Shown here piece after piece: positions 1 to 8,334 of a stretch of 64,000 nucleotides of DNA. The stretch comes from Pseudomonas sp. VD-NE ins (lineage in GTDB: Bacteria; Pseudomonadota; Gammaproteobacteria; Pseudomonadales; Pseudomonadaceae): positions 4,892,501 to 4,956,500 of the forward strand of contig NZ_CP134772.1 in NCBI RefSeq assembly GCF_031882575.1, in the 5' to 3' direction. How positions within the stretch are numbered: the first letter of the stretch is position 1; each line of letters begins with the position of its first letter. Made by a program: the position numbers and the translations under genes. The notes under the pieces were generated by a model, which saw only the letters and a program-made list of their open reading frames with translations, was not told the origin of the DNA and ran no database searches.

Positions 1-43
1 GGAAATCCAGGGCGACGATGATAGGAGTCTGGCAGGCGGACAT
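1..43 (-). CDS. pyrF: Orotidine 5'-phosphate decarboxylase, N-terminal fragment
   Basis: Only the first 14 codons lie in the window; the gene runs off the left edge. The translation MSACQTPIIVALDF matches the conserved start of PyrF, with the Asp of the first beta strand (VALDF) that begins the TIM barrel. PyrF makes UMP from OMP in pyrimidine synthesis. A second in-frame ATG lies 12 codons upstream (77-79); the inner start is chosen because Pseudomonas PyrF normally begins MS(A/V)CQ. The bases from here to the divergent regulator gene at 340 show no other gene. Confidence 0.8.
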   Translation of the reverse strand, partial: MSACQTPIIVALDF

Positions 44-339
44 GAATGGGCTCTCAGGCAGGTCGAAATCGGCGCGCATTGTAGCGGAACCGGCGGCGGC
101 GCGGCACCCGATGATCGGTAAATCATCGCGTCGACCGTGATCAGCATAGCGCTCGCTGCTATTGTGTCGACTCCGATACACAACCGACACGCCAGCAACA
201 AGCACCCGCGCTAGCCTCGCCAGCCGCAACACGTCCTTACATCAGCACTTCCCGCCTAACGGCCGGACGCCTATGCTGAAACCACCACCTCGCAGCCCAT
301 CTTTTGTGGTTGGCGGCCTACTGGCAGATGAACAGCCCC

Positions 340-1089
340 ATGCACAACACCCAAACGACCGTGACGGATGAGCAAAAAGACGACAAGCGCTGGAGCATTC
401 GTGCGCTGATCGTCGACGATGATGTGCCGATCCGCGAGCTGATGATCGATTACCTCGCCCGCTTCAATATCCACGCCAGCGGCGTCACCGACGGTGCGGC
501 GATGCGTCAGGCGATGCAGGCCGAGCATTTCGATGTCGTCGTGCTGGACCTGATGCTGCCCGGCGAAGACGGCTTGTCGCTGTGCCGCTGGCTGCGCGCC
601 GAATCGGACATCCCGATCCTGATGCTCACCGCCCGTTGCGAACCGACCGACCGCATCATCGGCCTGGAACTGGGCGCCGATGACTACATGGCCAAACCGT
701 TCGAGCCACGCGAACTGGTCGCACGAATTCAGACCATCCTGCGCCGGGTGCGTGATGATCGTACCGAACAACGGGCCAACATCCGTTTCGACAACTGGCG
801 CTTGAACAGCGTGCTGCGTCAGTTGATCGCCGACGATGGTCTCGTAGTGCCGCTGTCCAACGCCGAATTCCGCTTGCTGTGGGTGTTTATCGAACGTCCG
901 CGCCGGGTACTCAGCCGCGAGCAACTGCTCGATGCTGCCCGTGGCCGCTCGATCGAAGCCTTCGACCGCAGCATCGATTTGCTGGTGTCGCGTCTGCGGC
1001 AAAAACTCGGTGACGACCCGAAAGCCCCGCAGTTGATCAAAACCGTGCGCGGTGAGGGTTATCTGTTCGACGCGCGAGACATCGGTTGA
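340..1089 (+). CDS. OmpR-family response regulator
   Basis: Two-component DNA-binding regulator of about 249 residues. The receiver domain begins at ALIVDDD (acidic pocket), has the phosphoacceptor Asp in VVVLDLMLPGEDG and the conserved Lys in YMAKPFEP. The C-terminal half is an OmpR/PhoB winged helix ending in the typical VRGEGYLF. The start is uncertain: in-frame starts also occur at 304 (TTG), 328 (ATG) and 361 (GTG), and none has a strong Shine-Dalgarno. The stop overlaps the ATG of the kinase gene (TGATG), so the two are translationally coupled. The target genes are unknown; the EF-hand gene downstream is a candidate. Confidence 0.9.
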   Translation: MHNTQTTVTDEQKDDKRWSIRALIVDDDVPIRELMIDYLARFNIHASGVTDGAAMRQAMQAEHFDVVVLDLMLPGEDGLSLCRWLRAESDIPILMLTARCEPTDRIIGLELGADDYMAKPFEPRELVARIQTILRRVRDDRTEQRANIRFDNWRLNSVLRQLIADDGLVVPLSNAEFRLLWVFIERPRRVLSREQLLDAARGRSIEAFDRSIDLLVSRLRQKLGDDPKAPQLIKTVRGEGYLFDARDIG

Positions 1090-2129
1090 TGCGGGCGCGC
1101 TTCGACACGCTGTTCGGCCGCCTGTTTGGCGTGCTGTTCGTGGCGATCGTCCTCGCGCACCTGCTGGCTTTCACCTGGTTCCATCTCTACGGCCCTCCGC
1201 CACCGCCGCCGGAGTTTTCCCAAGGCGCCGAGCGACAACCCTCACAGGACCCGCGTTATCCGCCACGGCCACCGCGTCCGTGGTTCGGTGGCCCGGTGGT
1301 GCCGCTGACCTTTCAGTTCATCACGCTGATGATCGCGGCGTGGTACGGCGCCAAGCTGCTGAGTCGCCCGATCCAGCGCCTGAGCGACGCCGCCGAACGC
1401 CTCAGCGAAGACCTCGACAGCCCGCCGCTCGACGAGTCCGGCCCGCGCGAAGCACGACAAGCCGCGTATACCTTCAACCTGATGCAACAGCGCATTCGCG
1501 AACAGGTGCAGCAGCGCGCGCGGATGCTGGGCGCGGTTTCCCATGATCTGCGCACACCGTTGTCACGTCTGAAACTGCGCCTGGAAAACATCAGCGATGA
1601 AAAGCTGCAAGGCCAGATGCGCCAGGATCTGGACGACATGATCGGCATGCTCGACGCCACGCTCACCTACCTGCACGAACAGCGCACCAGCGAAGCGTTG
1701 CAGTTGATGGATGTGCAGGCATTGGTCGAGTCGCTGTGTGAAAACGCTCAGGACCAAGGCGCCGACGTGCAAGTCAGCGGCCATTGCGCACCGCTGCCGG
1801 TACAACCCATGGCACTGCGTTCGTGCATCAACAACCTCATGGACAATGCCCTGCGTTACGCCGGCCAGGCACGCATCGAATTGCAGGATCAGCGCGAGCA
1901 ACTGCTGATCCGCGTGATCGACCACGGCCCGGGGATTGCCGAGGACAAGCGTGAAGCGGTATTTGAGCCGTTTTATCGGCTGGAAGGCTCGCGCAATCGC
2001 AACTCCGGCGGTGTGGGGCTGGGGATGACCATTGCCCGGGAGGCGGCGCTGCGTCTGGGTGGCCAGCTCAACCTCGAAGAAACCCCCGGCGGCGGCCTTA
2101 CCGCCATCATTCGCCTCCCTCGCCCCTGA
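1089..2129 (+). CDS. EnvZ-like sensor histidine kinase with proline-rich periplasmic loop
   Basis: Inner-membrane kinase of 346 residues, partner of the overlapping regulator. It has a first transmembrane helix near residues 12-30, then a sensor loop of only about 45 residues that is extremely proline-rich (GPPPPPPEF, PRYPPRPPRPWFGGP). A second transmembrane segment near 75-95 and a HAMP follow. The phosphoacceptor His is in GAVSHDLRTPLSRL, the N box is NNLMDNALRYA, and the G boxes are DHGPGI and GVGLGM. The loop is too short and disordered for a PAS or CACHE fold, so sensing may be through the membrane, a partner protein or the proline segment itself. The ligand cannot be named from sequence. 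Confidence 0.9.
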   Translation: MRARFDTLFGRLFGVLFVAIVLAHLLAFTWFHLYGPPPPPPEFSQGAERQPSQDPRYPPRPPRPWFGGPVVPLTFQFITLMIAAWYGAKLLSRPIQRLSDAAERLSEDLDSPPLDESGPREARQAAYTFNLMQQRIREQVQQRARMLGAVSHDLRTPLSRLKLRLENISDEKLQGQMRQDLDDMIGMLDATLTYLHEQRTSEALQLMDVQALVESLCENAQDQGADVQVSGHCAPLPVQPMALRSCINNLMDNALRYAGQARIELQDQREQLLIRVIDHGPGIAEDKREAVFEPFYRLEGSRNRNSGGVGLGMTIAREAALRLGGQLNLEETPGGGLTAIIRLPRP

Positions 2130-2146
2130 GAACACCACCGACTCAG

Positions 2147-2236
2147 TGTGGGAGCGAGCCTGCTCGCGAAGGCGTCATCTGATCCAACATCTTTTTTGGA
2201 TGTACCGGCCTCTTCGCGAGCAGGCTCGCTCCCACA
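2147..2236. repeat. REPIN, family A (GAGCCTGCTCGC core)
   Basis: Two REP sequences in inverted orientation (TGTGGGAGCGAGCCTGCTCG and its complement) enclose about 40 bp and can fold into one long hairpin. It lies just after the kinase stop codon. Family A recurs at about 14570, 23756, 41570, 50419, 52091 and 62595. Such elements in fluorescent pseudomonads are mobilised by RAYT transposases; none is encoded in this window. Confidence 0.9.
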
Positions 2237-2264
2237 GGGTTTGGCGGTGTTCATTCTGCCGTGT

Positions 2265-2331
2265 GTACCGTCCGGTACAAACCCCACATACCCCCGATAA
2301 CTTGCGCCCTGACGCTGCATAAGCCGGTACA
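2265..2331. promoter_or_regulatory. Possible operator: repeated CCGGTACA with a palindrome
   Basis: Between the REPIN and the EF-hand gene is a palindrome GTACCG-TC-CGGTAC (2265-2278). Its right part, CCGGTACA, is repeated directly at 2324-2331, about 35 bp before the start codon. This could bind the neighbouring response regulator or another factor; no consensus is known to me. Confidence 0.3.
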
Positions 2332-2364
2332 CCCACCGGTTTTCCATTCCAGGGAGTGAGTCCG

Positions 2365-3219
2365 ATGATCGGTAGCGTCAGCAACTACACGAGCTATACC
2401 AGCACCAGCAACACCACCACGCAAAACGCCCGCAGCCAGCAACTGCAAAAAGAACTGTTCGCCAAACTCGACAGCAACGGCGACGGCGCGGTGGATCAGG
2501 ACGAACTGAAAAGCGCCCTGCCGCAGAAGAACGACGACGGCCTGCTGGTCAACCTGAGCAAACAGTTCGGCGATCTGGACAGCGACGCCAGCGGCAACCT
2601 CAGCGCCGAAGAAATGACCGCCATGGCGCCGCCCCCGCCACCACACGATCAAGCACCGGACACCGACCTCGCCGACGCCCTGATCAGCGCCCTCGACACC
2701 GATGGCGACGGCGCCATCAGCAGCGACGAACTGAGCAGCGGCCTGACCAGCGCCGGCAACAGCGCCGACAGCAATGAACTTTTCTCCGCACTCGACAAGA
2801 ACAAGGACGGCACCGTCAGCCAGGACGAACTCACCGCCAGCCTGACCCCACCGCCGCCTCCGCCACCACAAATCGACAGCGACGAACTGTTCAGCCAACT
2901 TGACGCCGATGGCGACGGCAGCGTGATCGCGACAGAACTCAGCAGCGCACTGCAAACCAGCGACAGCGCGACTTCAACCACCAGCACTGACACCAGTGCC
3001 GCGCTGCTCAAGGTTCTCGATAGCGACAGCAGCGGCGGTGTCAGCAGCGACGAGCTGAAAGCGGCTTTACAGGCAGGGCGAGAACGACCGGACGAAGAAC
3101 AGACCGCTTCGACCCAGAGCACCACTGAAGCGCTGAACCGCATGATTGCCAATTTGAGCAAGCAGTACTCGCTGGAGAAGACGGCGTCGGTGGGCAAGTA
3201 TTTGAATGTAGCGACTTGA
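2365..3219 (+). CDS. Multi-EF-hand calcium-binding protein
   Basis: Protein of 284 residues with six recognisable 12-residue EF-hand loops: DSNGDGAVDQDE, DSDASGNLSAEE, DTDGDGAISSDE, DKNKDGTVSQDE, DADGDGSVIATE and DSDSSGGVSSDE. Most have Asp at 1, Asp/Asn at 3, Asp/Ser at 5, Gly at 6 and Glu at 12. Five to seven prolines in a row separate EF pairs twice. The N-terminus (MIGSVSNYTSYT) is Ser/Thr-rich without a classical signal peptide. ATG 2365 is chosen over GTG 2356 because AGGGAG at 2351-2356 is correctly spaced. It resembles proteins automatically labelled XopAW-type calcium-binding effectors, but nothing here shows secretion. A role as cellular Ca2+ buffer or sensor is inference. Confidence 0.85.
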   Translation: MIGSVSNYTSYTSTSNTTTQNARSQQLQKELFAKLDSNGDGAVDQDELKSALPQKNDDGLLVNLSKQFGDLDSDASGNLSAEEMTAMAPPPPPHDQAPDTDLADALISALDTDGDGAISSDELSSGLTSAGNSADSNELFSALDKNKDGTVSQDELTASLTPPPPPPPQIDSDELFSQLDADGDGSVIATELSSALQTSDSATSTTSTDTSAALLKVLDSDSSGGVSSDELKAALQAGRERPDEEQTASTQSTTEALNRMIANLSKQYSLEKTASVGKYLNVAT

Positions 3220-3246
3220 GTCGACGCCATTATTCGCCGCGGAAAA

Positions 3247-3415
3247 TCAAAAGCCCCTCACCCTAACCCTCTCCCAGAGGGAGAGGGGACTGACCGCGGT
3301 GTTTGGGGGAGATACGCCGACGTGAAATACCGCGTCGAACGCAGGCTTTGAAAAGCACACAAATCGGCTCCCTCTCCTTCGGGAGAGGGCTGGGCGGGCG
3401 GCGTTCCGATGAGGG
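3247..3415. repeat. Inverted-terminal repeat element, family D, copy 1 (right end decayed)
   Basis: This begins AAAAGCCCCTCACCCTAACC followed by a CTCTCCC/GGGAGAG hairpin, has a middle with TACGCCGACGTGAAA, and ends in a second CTCTCC/GGGAGAGGGC hairpin. The right terminus lacks the GTGAGGGGCTTTT seen in copy 2 (38536-38757). It starts within 30 bases of the EF-hand stop codon, where its stems could act as a transcription terminator. Confidence 0.75.
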
Positions 3416-3711
3416 GCAAATCCACCACAAAACAGAAGCCGAACACTTGCTCTTCACCACTCAACAGGATGAGCGTTAGCTCGGCTGCAGCTCTTGATCT
3501 GTAGGGCGACGTCGGAAGGCTGAGTGGAGGGATTGATCCGGGCGTGGGAGCGCAGCGACCGTTTGGCGAAGCCAAACACAGCGAGAGGAGGTGCAGCGAA
3601 GCAAACCGTAGGCGCTGCGCCCGGATCGATCCCGCAGCGAAGGAACCCCGAGCCCCAGCGAGCGGGCCGCACGTAGGAGCAAGCCCTTTTGGTTACTTTT
3701 GGGGCGTTCGG
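3416..3711. repeat. Left part of a Pseudomonas intergenic repeat interrupted by the IS
   Basis: No plausible gene is present. The sequence has internal inverted pieces (GACCGTTTGGCGAAGCCAAA; GGCGCTGCGCC) and ends CCTTTTGGTTACTTTTGGGGCGTT. The matching right part, GGGCGTTTGCCAAAAGTGACC..., resumes at 5356 on the far side of the insertion sequence. TTTTGG(TTAC) and (GCC)AAAAGTGACC look like one unit that the IS has split. Similar sequences are dispersed in P. fluorescens genomes, from memory. Confidence 0.55.
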
Positions 3712-3749
3712 TACGTGTCAAGGTACCTGTCGCCTTGGTCCTACAACTG

Positions 3750-4760
3750 CTAGCCCATTACGCCCTTAATTTCAGGGCGTTCTGGGTTTAAATAAACTGC
3801 GTCTGCCAGTTTCCAGTTTCGTGTTCGAGTACTCCAGCGGCTTGGATTAGCTTCCCTGGCATCCTCATAAAGCTCTGTTCTAGCTTGTAATAGGGCGGTT
3901 GCTTTGCCCTCGTGCCGTTGGTTTGGCGTGACGTATTTCAAGGCGCTGTGGCGGTGATCTTCGTTGTACCACTCGATGAACGTCTGCACCCAAAGCCTTG
4001 CATCAGTGACCGTATCAAATGGTTGATCGGGCCAAAGCGGGCAGTACTTTGCAGTGCGAAAAAGTGCTTCGGCGTAAGCGTTGTCATTGCTCACTCTTGG
4101 CCGGCTAAAAGAAGGTTCTACACCCAGCGCGACCATGCTTTCACGCAACAAAGAACCTCTCATCACGTGTCCATTATCTGAGTGCAACACCAGCGGACGA
4201 CCTGCAGTATGTTCCCGTAAACATCCCTTTGTGAGCAGTTCACAGGCGTGTTCGGCGCTCTCCACCTCGTGGACTTCATTGGCGACCAGTTTGCGGCTGT
4301 AGACGTCCTTGACCATGTACCAGTAGAAAAAACGGCCCTTCACTGTGCTCGGCAACCAGGTGATGTCCCAGCACCACACCTGATTGGGGCCATCAGCGCG
4401 ATGCGTCGTCAGTACTCTGCGTTTTGGGGCTTTGGCCCGGCCGCGACGGACGTTTTGATTGACGGCTTTCAACACACGATAAAACGTCGACTCCGAAGCC
4501 AGATAAATGCCTTCATCGGCCAGCTTAGGCACGATTTGGTGTGGGGTCAGGCTGGCGTAGCCAGCCTGATTGGCAGCATCCAGCACCGCTTGACGCTCCG
4601 TATCACTGAGCTTGTTAGCCGGAGCTGCACGTTGAGCCAACTGTCGTCCGTCACACGACGAGTGTTGCCAGCGTTGAACTGTGCGCAGGCTCAGACCCAG
4701 TTCATTGCAAGCGCGGTATCGACGAGCGCCATTCAGCACTGCGTCGGCAATCAACTTCAT
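3750..4760 (-). CDS. IS3-family transposase OrfB (DDE integrase domain)
   Basis: Catalytic part of the transposase, 336 residues from the internal ATG. An N-terminal HTH-like part (LGLSLRTVQRW) is followed by an rve integrase core with the DDE triad: Asp132 (CWDITWL), Asp195 (LHSDNG) and Glu231 (NDNAYAEALF). The D-E gap of 35 residues is the classic IS3 spacing. The frame is open upstream of this ATG to the slippery run at 4823-4829, so the active product is probably an OrfAB fusion made by -1 frameshifting. Confidence 0.92.
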   Translation of the reverse strand: MKLIADAVLNGARRYRACNELGLSLRTVQRWQHSSCDGRQLAQRAAPANKLSDTERQAVLDAANQAGYASLTPHQIVPKLADEGIYLASESTFYRVLKAVNQNVRRGRAKAPKRRVLTTHRADGPNQVWCWDITWLPSTVKGRFFYWYMVKDVYSRKLVANEVHEVESAEHACELLTKGCLREHTAGRPLVLHSDNGHVMRGSLLRESMVALGVEPSFSRPRVSNDNAYAEALFRTAKYCPLWPDQPFDTVTDARLWVQTFIEWYNEDHRHSALKYVTPNQRHEGKATALLQARTELYEDAREANPSRWSTRTRNWKLADAVYLNPERPEIKGVMG

Positions 4761-4786
4761 GGCTTGCGTACGATCAGAGGCGTTGA

Positions 4787-5287
4787 TCAGTCTTCCTTGT
4801 CCTTGCCCCAGATCGCATTGGCTTTTTTTCTGAGCTCCAGCAACGCCACCGCCTCTGCACGACTGGCATCAGACTGAATCAGTTGGCGCTCAAGTATTTT
4901 GATGCGCCGTTGCTCGGCCGTTTTTGAAGTTCGAGAGGAGAGATCAACAACGGGATTAGCGTTTTGGCATGCCACTCGCCACTGTTGGATTTGCTCAGGG
5001 TAAATGCCTTTGATTCGGCAATATTGAGAGATCTCGACCTCGCTCAACGGCGCGGTTTCCATGACGGCATTGAATTTATCGGCGCTAGACCATTGGTCAC
5101 TGGTCTTGCCGTTTCCCGGAACAATTAAGCCTTTGTCTCTAGCCATTTGTCTCCAGTTTCGCAGTGACTGTGGCGTGAGATTGAGTGCAGAGGCAAGTTC
5201 CGCCACTGATCGATTGAGTGGCGGCATCATTTGCAGAACGACCCAATCTTTGAAGTCGTTGTCGTAGCGTTTGCCCATTTTGGACAT
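4787..5287 (-). CDS. IS3-family transposase OrfA (helix-turn-helix)
   Basis: A 166-residue DNA-binding component with two HTH regions (SVAELASALNLTPQSLRNW; SEVEISQYCRIKG) and a C-terminal heptad-like segment (RIKILERQLIQSDASRAEAV) suited to the leucine zipper typical of IS3 OrfA. Near its end the codons AGA AAA AAA GCC form an A7 run (T7 at 4823-4829 on the plus strand). A -1 slip there reads SQCDLGQGQGRLINASDRTQ and continues into MKLIADAV of OrfB without a stop. The start may be 5287 (MSKMG) or 5278 (MGKRY). Confidence 0.9.
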   Translation of the reverse strand: MSKMGKRYDNDFKDWVVLQMMPPLNRSVAELASALNLTPQSLRNWRQMARDKGLIVPGNGKTSDQWSSADKFNAVMETAPLSEVEISQYCRIKGIYPEQIQQWRVACQNANPVVDLSSRTSKTAEQRRIKILERQLIQSDASRAEAVALLELRKKANAIWGKDKED

Positions 5288-5355
5288 GGTTATGCACCTT
5301 CGCCCTCTTGAGTAGTTGAGTCAATCAACAAGGGCGACAGGTAGCCTGACACGGA

Positions 5356-5432
5356 GGGCGTTTGCCAAAAGTGACCCGCCGTAAGGGCGGAACCTTAATC
5401 AGCAACACCCGCAGCAACGGATATACCCACAA
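5356..5432. repeat. Right part of the interrupted intergenic repeat
   Basis: This resumes the repeat broken at 3711: GGGCGTTTGCCAAAAGTGAC, then a CCCGCCGTAAGGGCGG hairpin, ending at the 3' end of the AI-2E-family gene. No gene is present. Confidence 0.5.
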
Positions 5433-5435
5433 AAA

Positions 5436-6488
5436 TCAGCGTCGCTCTTCAACCCGCCCCTGACTCTTACTCCAATCCGTCAACAAACTATAAGCCACCG
5501 CCAACAACGTAGGCCCGATAAACAACCCGATAAACCCAAACGCAATCAACCCGCCAAACACCCCAAGCAACACAATCACCAACGGCAAATTCCCCCCGCG
5601 GCTGATCAGATACGGCTTGAGCACGTTGTCCACGCCACTGATGATGAACGTCCCCCAGATCCCGAGAAACACCGCCATCCCGTACTCACCCTTCCACGCC
5701 AGCCAGGCCGTCGCCGGCACCCACACCAACGGCGGCCCCATCGGAATCAGACTCAACAGGAAGGTAACGATCCCGAGCACCAATGCCCCCGGCACCCCGG
5801 CAATCAAAAACCCGATCAACGCCAGAACCGCCTGCGCCGCCGCCGTGCCGATCACCCCGTTGACCACCCGCTGCACCGTACCCGCCACCAACTCGATGTA
5901 ATACCCGGCACGATCCCCGATCAAGCGCTCCAGCAGACTGTGCACAAACGCCGCCAGCCGAGGCCCGTCACGATAGAAAAAGAACACAAAGACAATGCTC
6001 AACGTCAGCTCGAGAATCCCGCCGCCGATCTGCGCACTGCGCGCCAGCAGCCAGTTGCCGACCTGGCCCAGATAAGGTTTGATCGACACCATCAGCGCGG
6101 CGCCCTGCTGATCGATGCTGTTCCACAATCCGACCAGGCGCTCGCCCACGAACGGCACCGTCCCCAGCCACACCGGCGCTTCCGGCAGACCATCGACCTG
6201 CACATCCTTGATGAACGCCGTGGCATCACGCACATGATCCCCCACGTTGAACCCCAGCCAGACCAGCGGCGCGGCCACCAGCAACATCCAGCCCAGCGTC
6301 AGAATCCCCGCAGCTAGCGACTCACGGCCATTGAGCCAACGGGTCAACAGGCGCATCAGCGGCCAGCTGGCAAACGCCAGCACCGCGCCCCAGAACAGCG
6401 CCGACCAGAACGGCGCCATCACCCACAGGCTGGCACCAAACAACACCAGCAGCAGGATCTGCACCAGCAGGCGATCATTATTGAGCAT
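5436..6488 (-). CDS. AI-2E family transporter-like membrane protein
   Basis: Polytopic inner-membrane protein of 350 residues with about eight hydrophobic segments in the AI-2E exporter/PerM (YdiK-like) arrangement: two N-terminal helices, a polar stretch of about 90 residues, then a dense C-terminal bundle. The signature region PMGPPLVWVPA and the terminal GLIAFGFIGLFIGPTLLAVA are typical. Family members include proposed autoinducer-2 exporters and Na+/H+ antiporters, so the substrate is not predictable. It stands alone; the next gene upstream, on the same strand, begins about 70 bases away. Confidence 0.85.
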   Translation of the reverse strand: MLNNDRLLVQILLLVLFGASLWVMAPFWSALFWGAVLAFASWPLMRLLTRWLNGRESLAAGILTLGWMLLVAAPLVWLGFNVGDHVRDATAFIKDVQVDGLPEAPVWLGTVPFVGERLVGLWNSIDQQGAALMVSIKPYLGQVGNWLLARSAQIGGGILELTLSIVFVFFFYRDGPRLAAFVHSLLERLIGDRAGYYIELVAGTVQRVVNGVIGTAAAQAVLALIGFLIAGVPGALVLGIVTFLLSLIPMGPPLVWVPATAWLAWKGEYGMAVFLGIWGTFIISGVDNVLKPYLISRGGNLPLVIVLLGVFGGLIAFGFIGLFIGPTLLAVAYSLLTDWSKSQGRVEERR

Positions 6489-6557
6489 GTGAGGTCTCGA
6501 AAAAGTCAGTCAGGCAAAGAGTAGGCGAACACACGACTCGTGCTCGCCAAAAACAGC

Positions 6558-7376
6558 TTAACGCAACAGATCGATGCGCAGGCCAGAGCCTTCGACACTG
6601 CCGGTTTCCATGCGTGCTGCCCGCACACCCTGATTGATCAGCGCCTGGCGCCAGGCTTCGGCTTTGGGCCCTGACACCGTCACGCGTAACGTCGTATCGA
6701 GGTTAAGGCCACGGGAAATCAGGCGTAGCCAGGTGTCATCCGGCTCATTCACGCGATCAGGAAAATCCAGTTCACCGGTACTTTTGAGCTGACGCAACAG
6801 CGTCGCCGAGGTCGGCAGCAACTCGCCCAGCGGTGCAACCGCCTCGAACTGTTCGACATGCAGATAGGCTTTGCGATTGCCGCGAGTGATGCTGTAAAGC
6901 GCCACCAGCGTGTTGTCGCGCGGTGCCGCCAGCCTCAACAGCAGGTAGGCCTGCTGCTCGTCGGCACCATACAGTTTGGCATTACCAAACACCTCGTTGG
7001 CCCACAGGCTGCTTTCCCCGCAATCACGCGCCTGACACCAGAACAGCAATTCGGCGTCCTGTTTTTGCAGGGCTTCGCGAGCAGCGGTAAAGGCTTCGGT
7101 GGCGGAGTGTTCGGGCGGCAATTCGTAGGTCACCGAAGTGGTCTGGCCACGGGCGGTGACCTGGCCGTCGAAACGCAGTTGCCCGCTGATCTTGCGGATC
7201 GAACCCAGCGGATAGATCCGCTCAAGCTCCACGGGCGGGCGGTAGTCGACGATCTGTGCATCGGCCAGACGCGGCACGATCTGCAGATCCTGACTGCCCG
7301 GCACATCGGCGGCGAACGAAACGGTACTGAAACAGCACAGTGCCAACAGACTGAGTGACCGCATAGTCAGGCTCAT
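6558..7376 (-). CDS. DUF4892 domain protein, exported
   Basis: Protein of about 270 residues with a clear signal peptide (RSLSLLALCCFSTVSFA, cleavage after AFA-like SFA/AD). The mature part contains YPLGSIRKISGQLRFDGQV and a C-terminal segment on polar residues resembling an OmpA-like fold. It is a conserved periplasmic protein of pseudomonads (DUF4892) without an assigned function. The start is 7376 (MSLTMRSL) or 7364 (MRSL), as neither has a good ribosome site. The frame stays open upstream into the next gene, but that extension has no coding character. Confidence 0.75.
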   Translation of the reverse strand: MSLTMRSLSLLALCCFSTVSFAADVPGSQDLQIVPRLADAQIVDYRPPVELERIYPLGSIRKISGQLRFDGQVTARGQTTSVTYELPPEHSATEAFTAAREALQKQDAELLFWCQARDCGESSLWANEVFGNAKLYGADEQQAYLLLRLAAPRDNTLVALYSITRGNRKAYLHVEQFEAVAPLGELLPTSATLLRQLKSTGELDFPDRVNEPDDTWLRLISRGLNLDTTLRVTVSGPKAEAWRQALINQGVRAARMETGSVEGSGLRIDLLR

Positions 7377-7479
7377 CGGATCGGCATGACTGGGTAATTC
7401 GAGGTCGCAGCGGTGTAGAAATCCATCGTGGTTGTCTCCCATTTCAACCCGCCCAGCCTCGACAGTTGCCCGCAGCAAG

Positions 7480-8334
7480 TCAAGGAATGGCGAAGAACCG
7501 ATTGAAACAGTCTGCGACAAGATCCGCCCCGGCCTCATCGTTCAAGTGCAAATGGTGCCCGCCCGCCAACTGTTCCCGGCTAAAGGGTAGACGCTCCAGC
7601 AACTCGGGATGTTTGGCCAGCATGCCGTCAGCCGCGACCACCAGATGCGCAGGGCAACTGACTCGAAGCGCGAAAGCCATCGCCTGCTCCTGGGTCAGAC
7701 GCAGCGGCGATGGCAAGGTCAGGCGATTGTCGGTGCGCCAGGTGTAACCGCCCGGCACCGGCATCAACCCACGTTGAGCCAACAATTCGGCGGCCTCTCG
7801 ACTGACCGCCACCAGCCCCTTCATCCGCGCTTCGATGGCGCGGTCGAGGGTGTTGTAAACCGGTTTGCACTTTTCCCGCAGATCCAGTTGCGCTTGCAGG
7901 GCCATGCCCATGCGCTCGGCCGCATTTTCGCCTTTGTCTGTAGGCGGAATCACACCGTCGATCAATGCCAGATGACTGATGCGCTCCGGCAACGACCCCG
8001 CCAGTACCAGCGAAACAATCGCGCCCATCGAATGCCCAAGCAGGCCGAAACGTTTCCAGCCCAGTTGCTCGGCGACTTGCAGCACGTCATGGGCGTAATC
8101 CCACAGCGCATAACCTGCGCCGTTTGGTCGATGCCCGGAATACCCGTGGCCAGCCATGTCCAACGCGATGATGCGCAAGCCTTTGAGCTTCGGCGCCAAA
8201 CGGGCAAAGCTGTTGGCGTTGTCGAGCCAGCCATGCAGGGCGATGACCGGCACACCGTCCTCAGGACCGAACAAATGCGCTGCCAGCTCGATATGCGGCA
8301 GGCTCAGGCGCACTTCTTCGAAGGTCGGGCTCAT
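7480..8334 (-). CDS. Alpha/beta hydrolase
   Basis: A 284-residue serine hydrolase. The oxyanion strand is ALHGWLDNA, the nucleophile elbow is GLLGHSMGA (Ser102), the acid is probably the Asp of VVAADGML, and the base is His in AGGHHLHLN near the C-terminus. No signal peptide is visible, so it is cytoplasmic. ATG 8334 overlaps the stop of the upstream hydrolase by four bases (ATGA), giving a tightly coupled pair. The substrate is unknown; small esters are usual for this group. Confidence 0.88.
   Translation of the reverse strand: MSPTFEEVRLSLPHIELAAHLFGPEDGVPVIALHGWLDNANSFARLAPKLKGLRIIALDMAGHGYSGHRPNGAGYALWDYAHDVLQVAEQLGWKRFGLLGHSMGAIVSLVLAGSLPERISHLALIDGVIPPTDKGENAAERMGMALQAQLDLREKCKPVYNTLDRAIEARMKGLVAVSREAAELLAQRGLMPVPGGYTWRTDNRLTLPSPLRLTQEQAMAFALRVSCPAHLVVAADGMLAKHPELLERLPFSREQLAGGHHLHLNDEAGADLVADCFNRFFAIP

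Larger units (their letters stand above)
3712..5355. mobile_element. Complete IS3-family insertion sequence
   Basis: About 1.64 kb with imperfect terminal inverted repeats TGTCAAGGTACCTGTCGCC (3716-3734) and the complement of TGTCAGGCTACCTGTCGCC (5333-5351). It contains orfA and orfB on the minus strand with an A7 slippery run between them. Both edges abut GGGCGTT (3702-3708 and 5356-5362). That may be a target-site duplication or just part of the interrupted repeat, so the exact ends are uncertain by a few bases. Both reading frames and ends are intact, which suggests a recent insertion that could still be active. Confidence 0.85.

Noticed and set aside
2032..2322. Open frames crossing the REPIN after the first kinase gene
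   Set aside because: They arise from REP translation (LLAKA, SREQARSH types) seen at every REPIN in the window.
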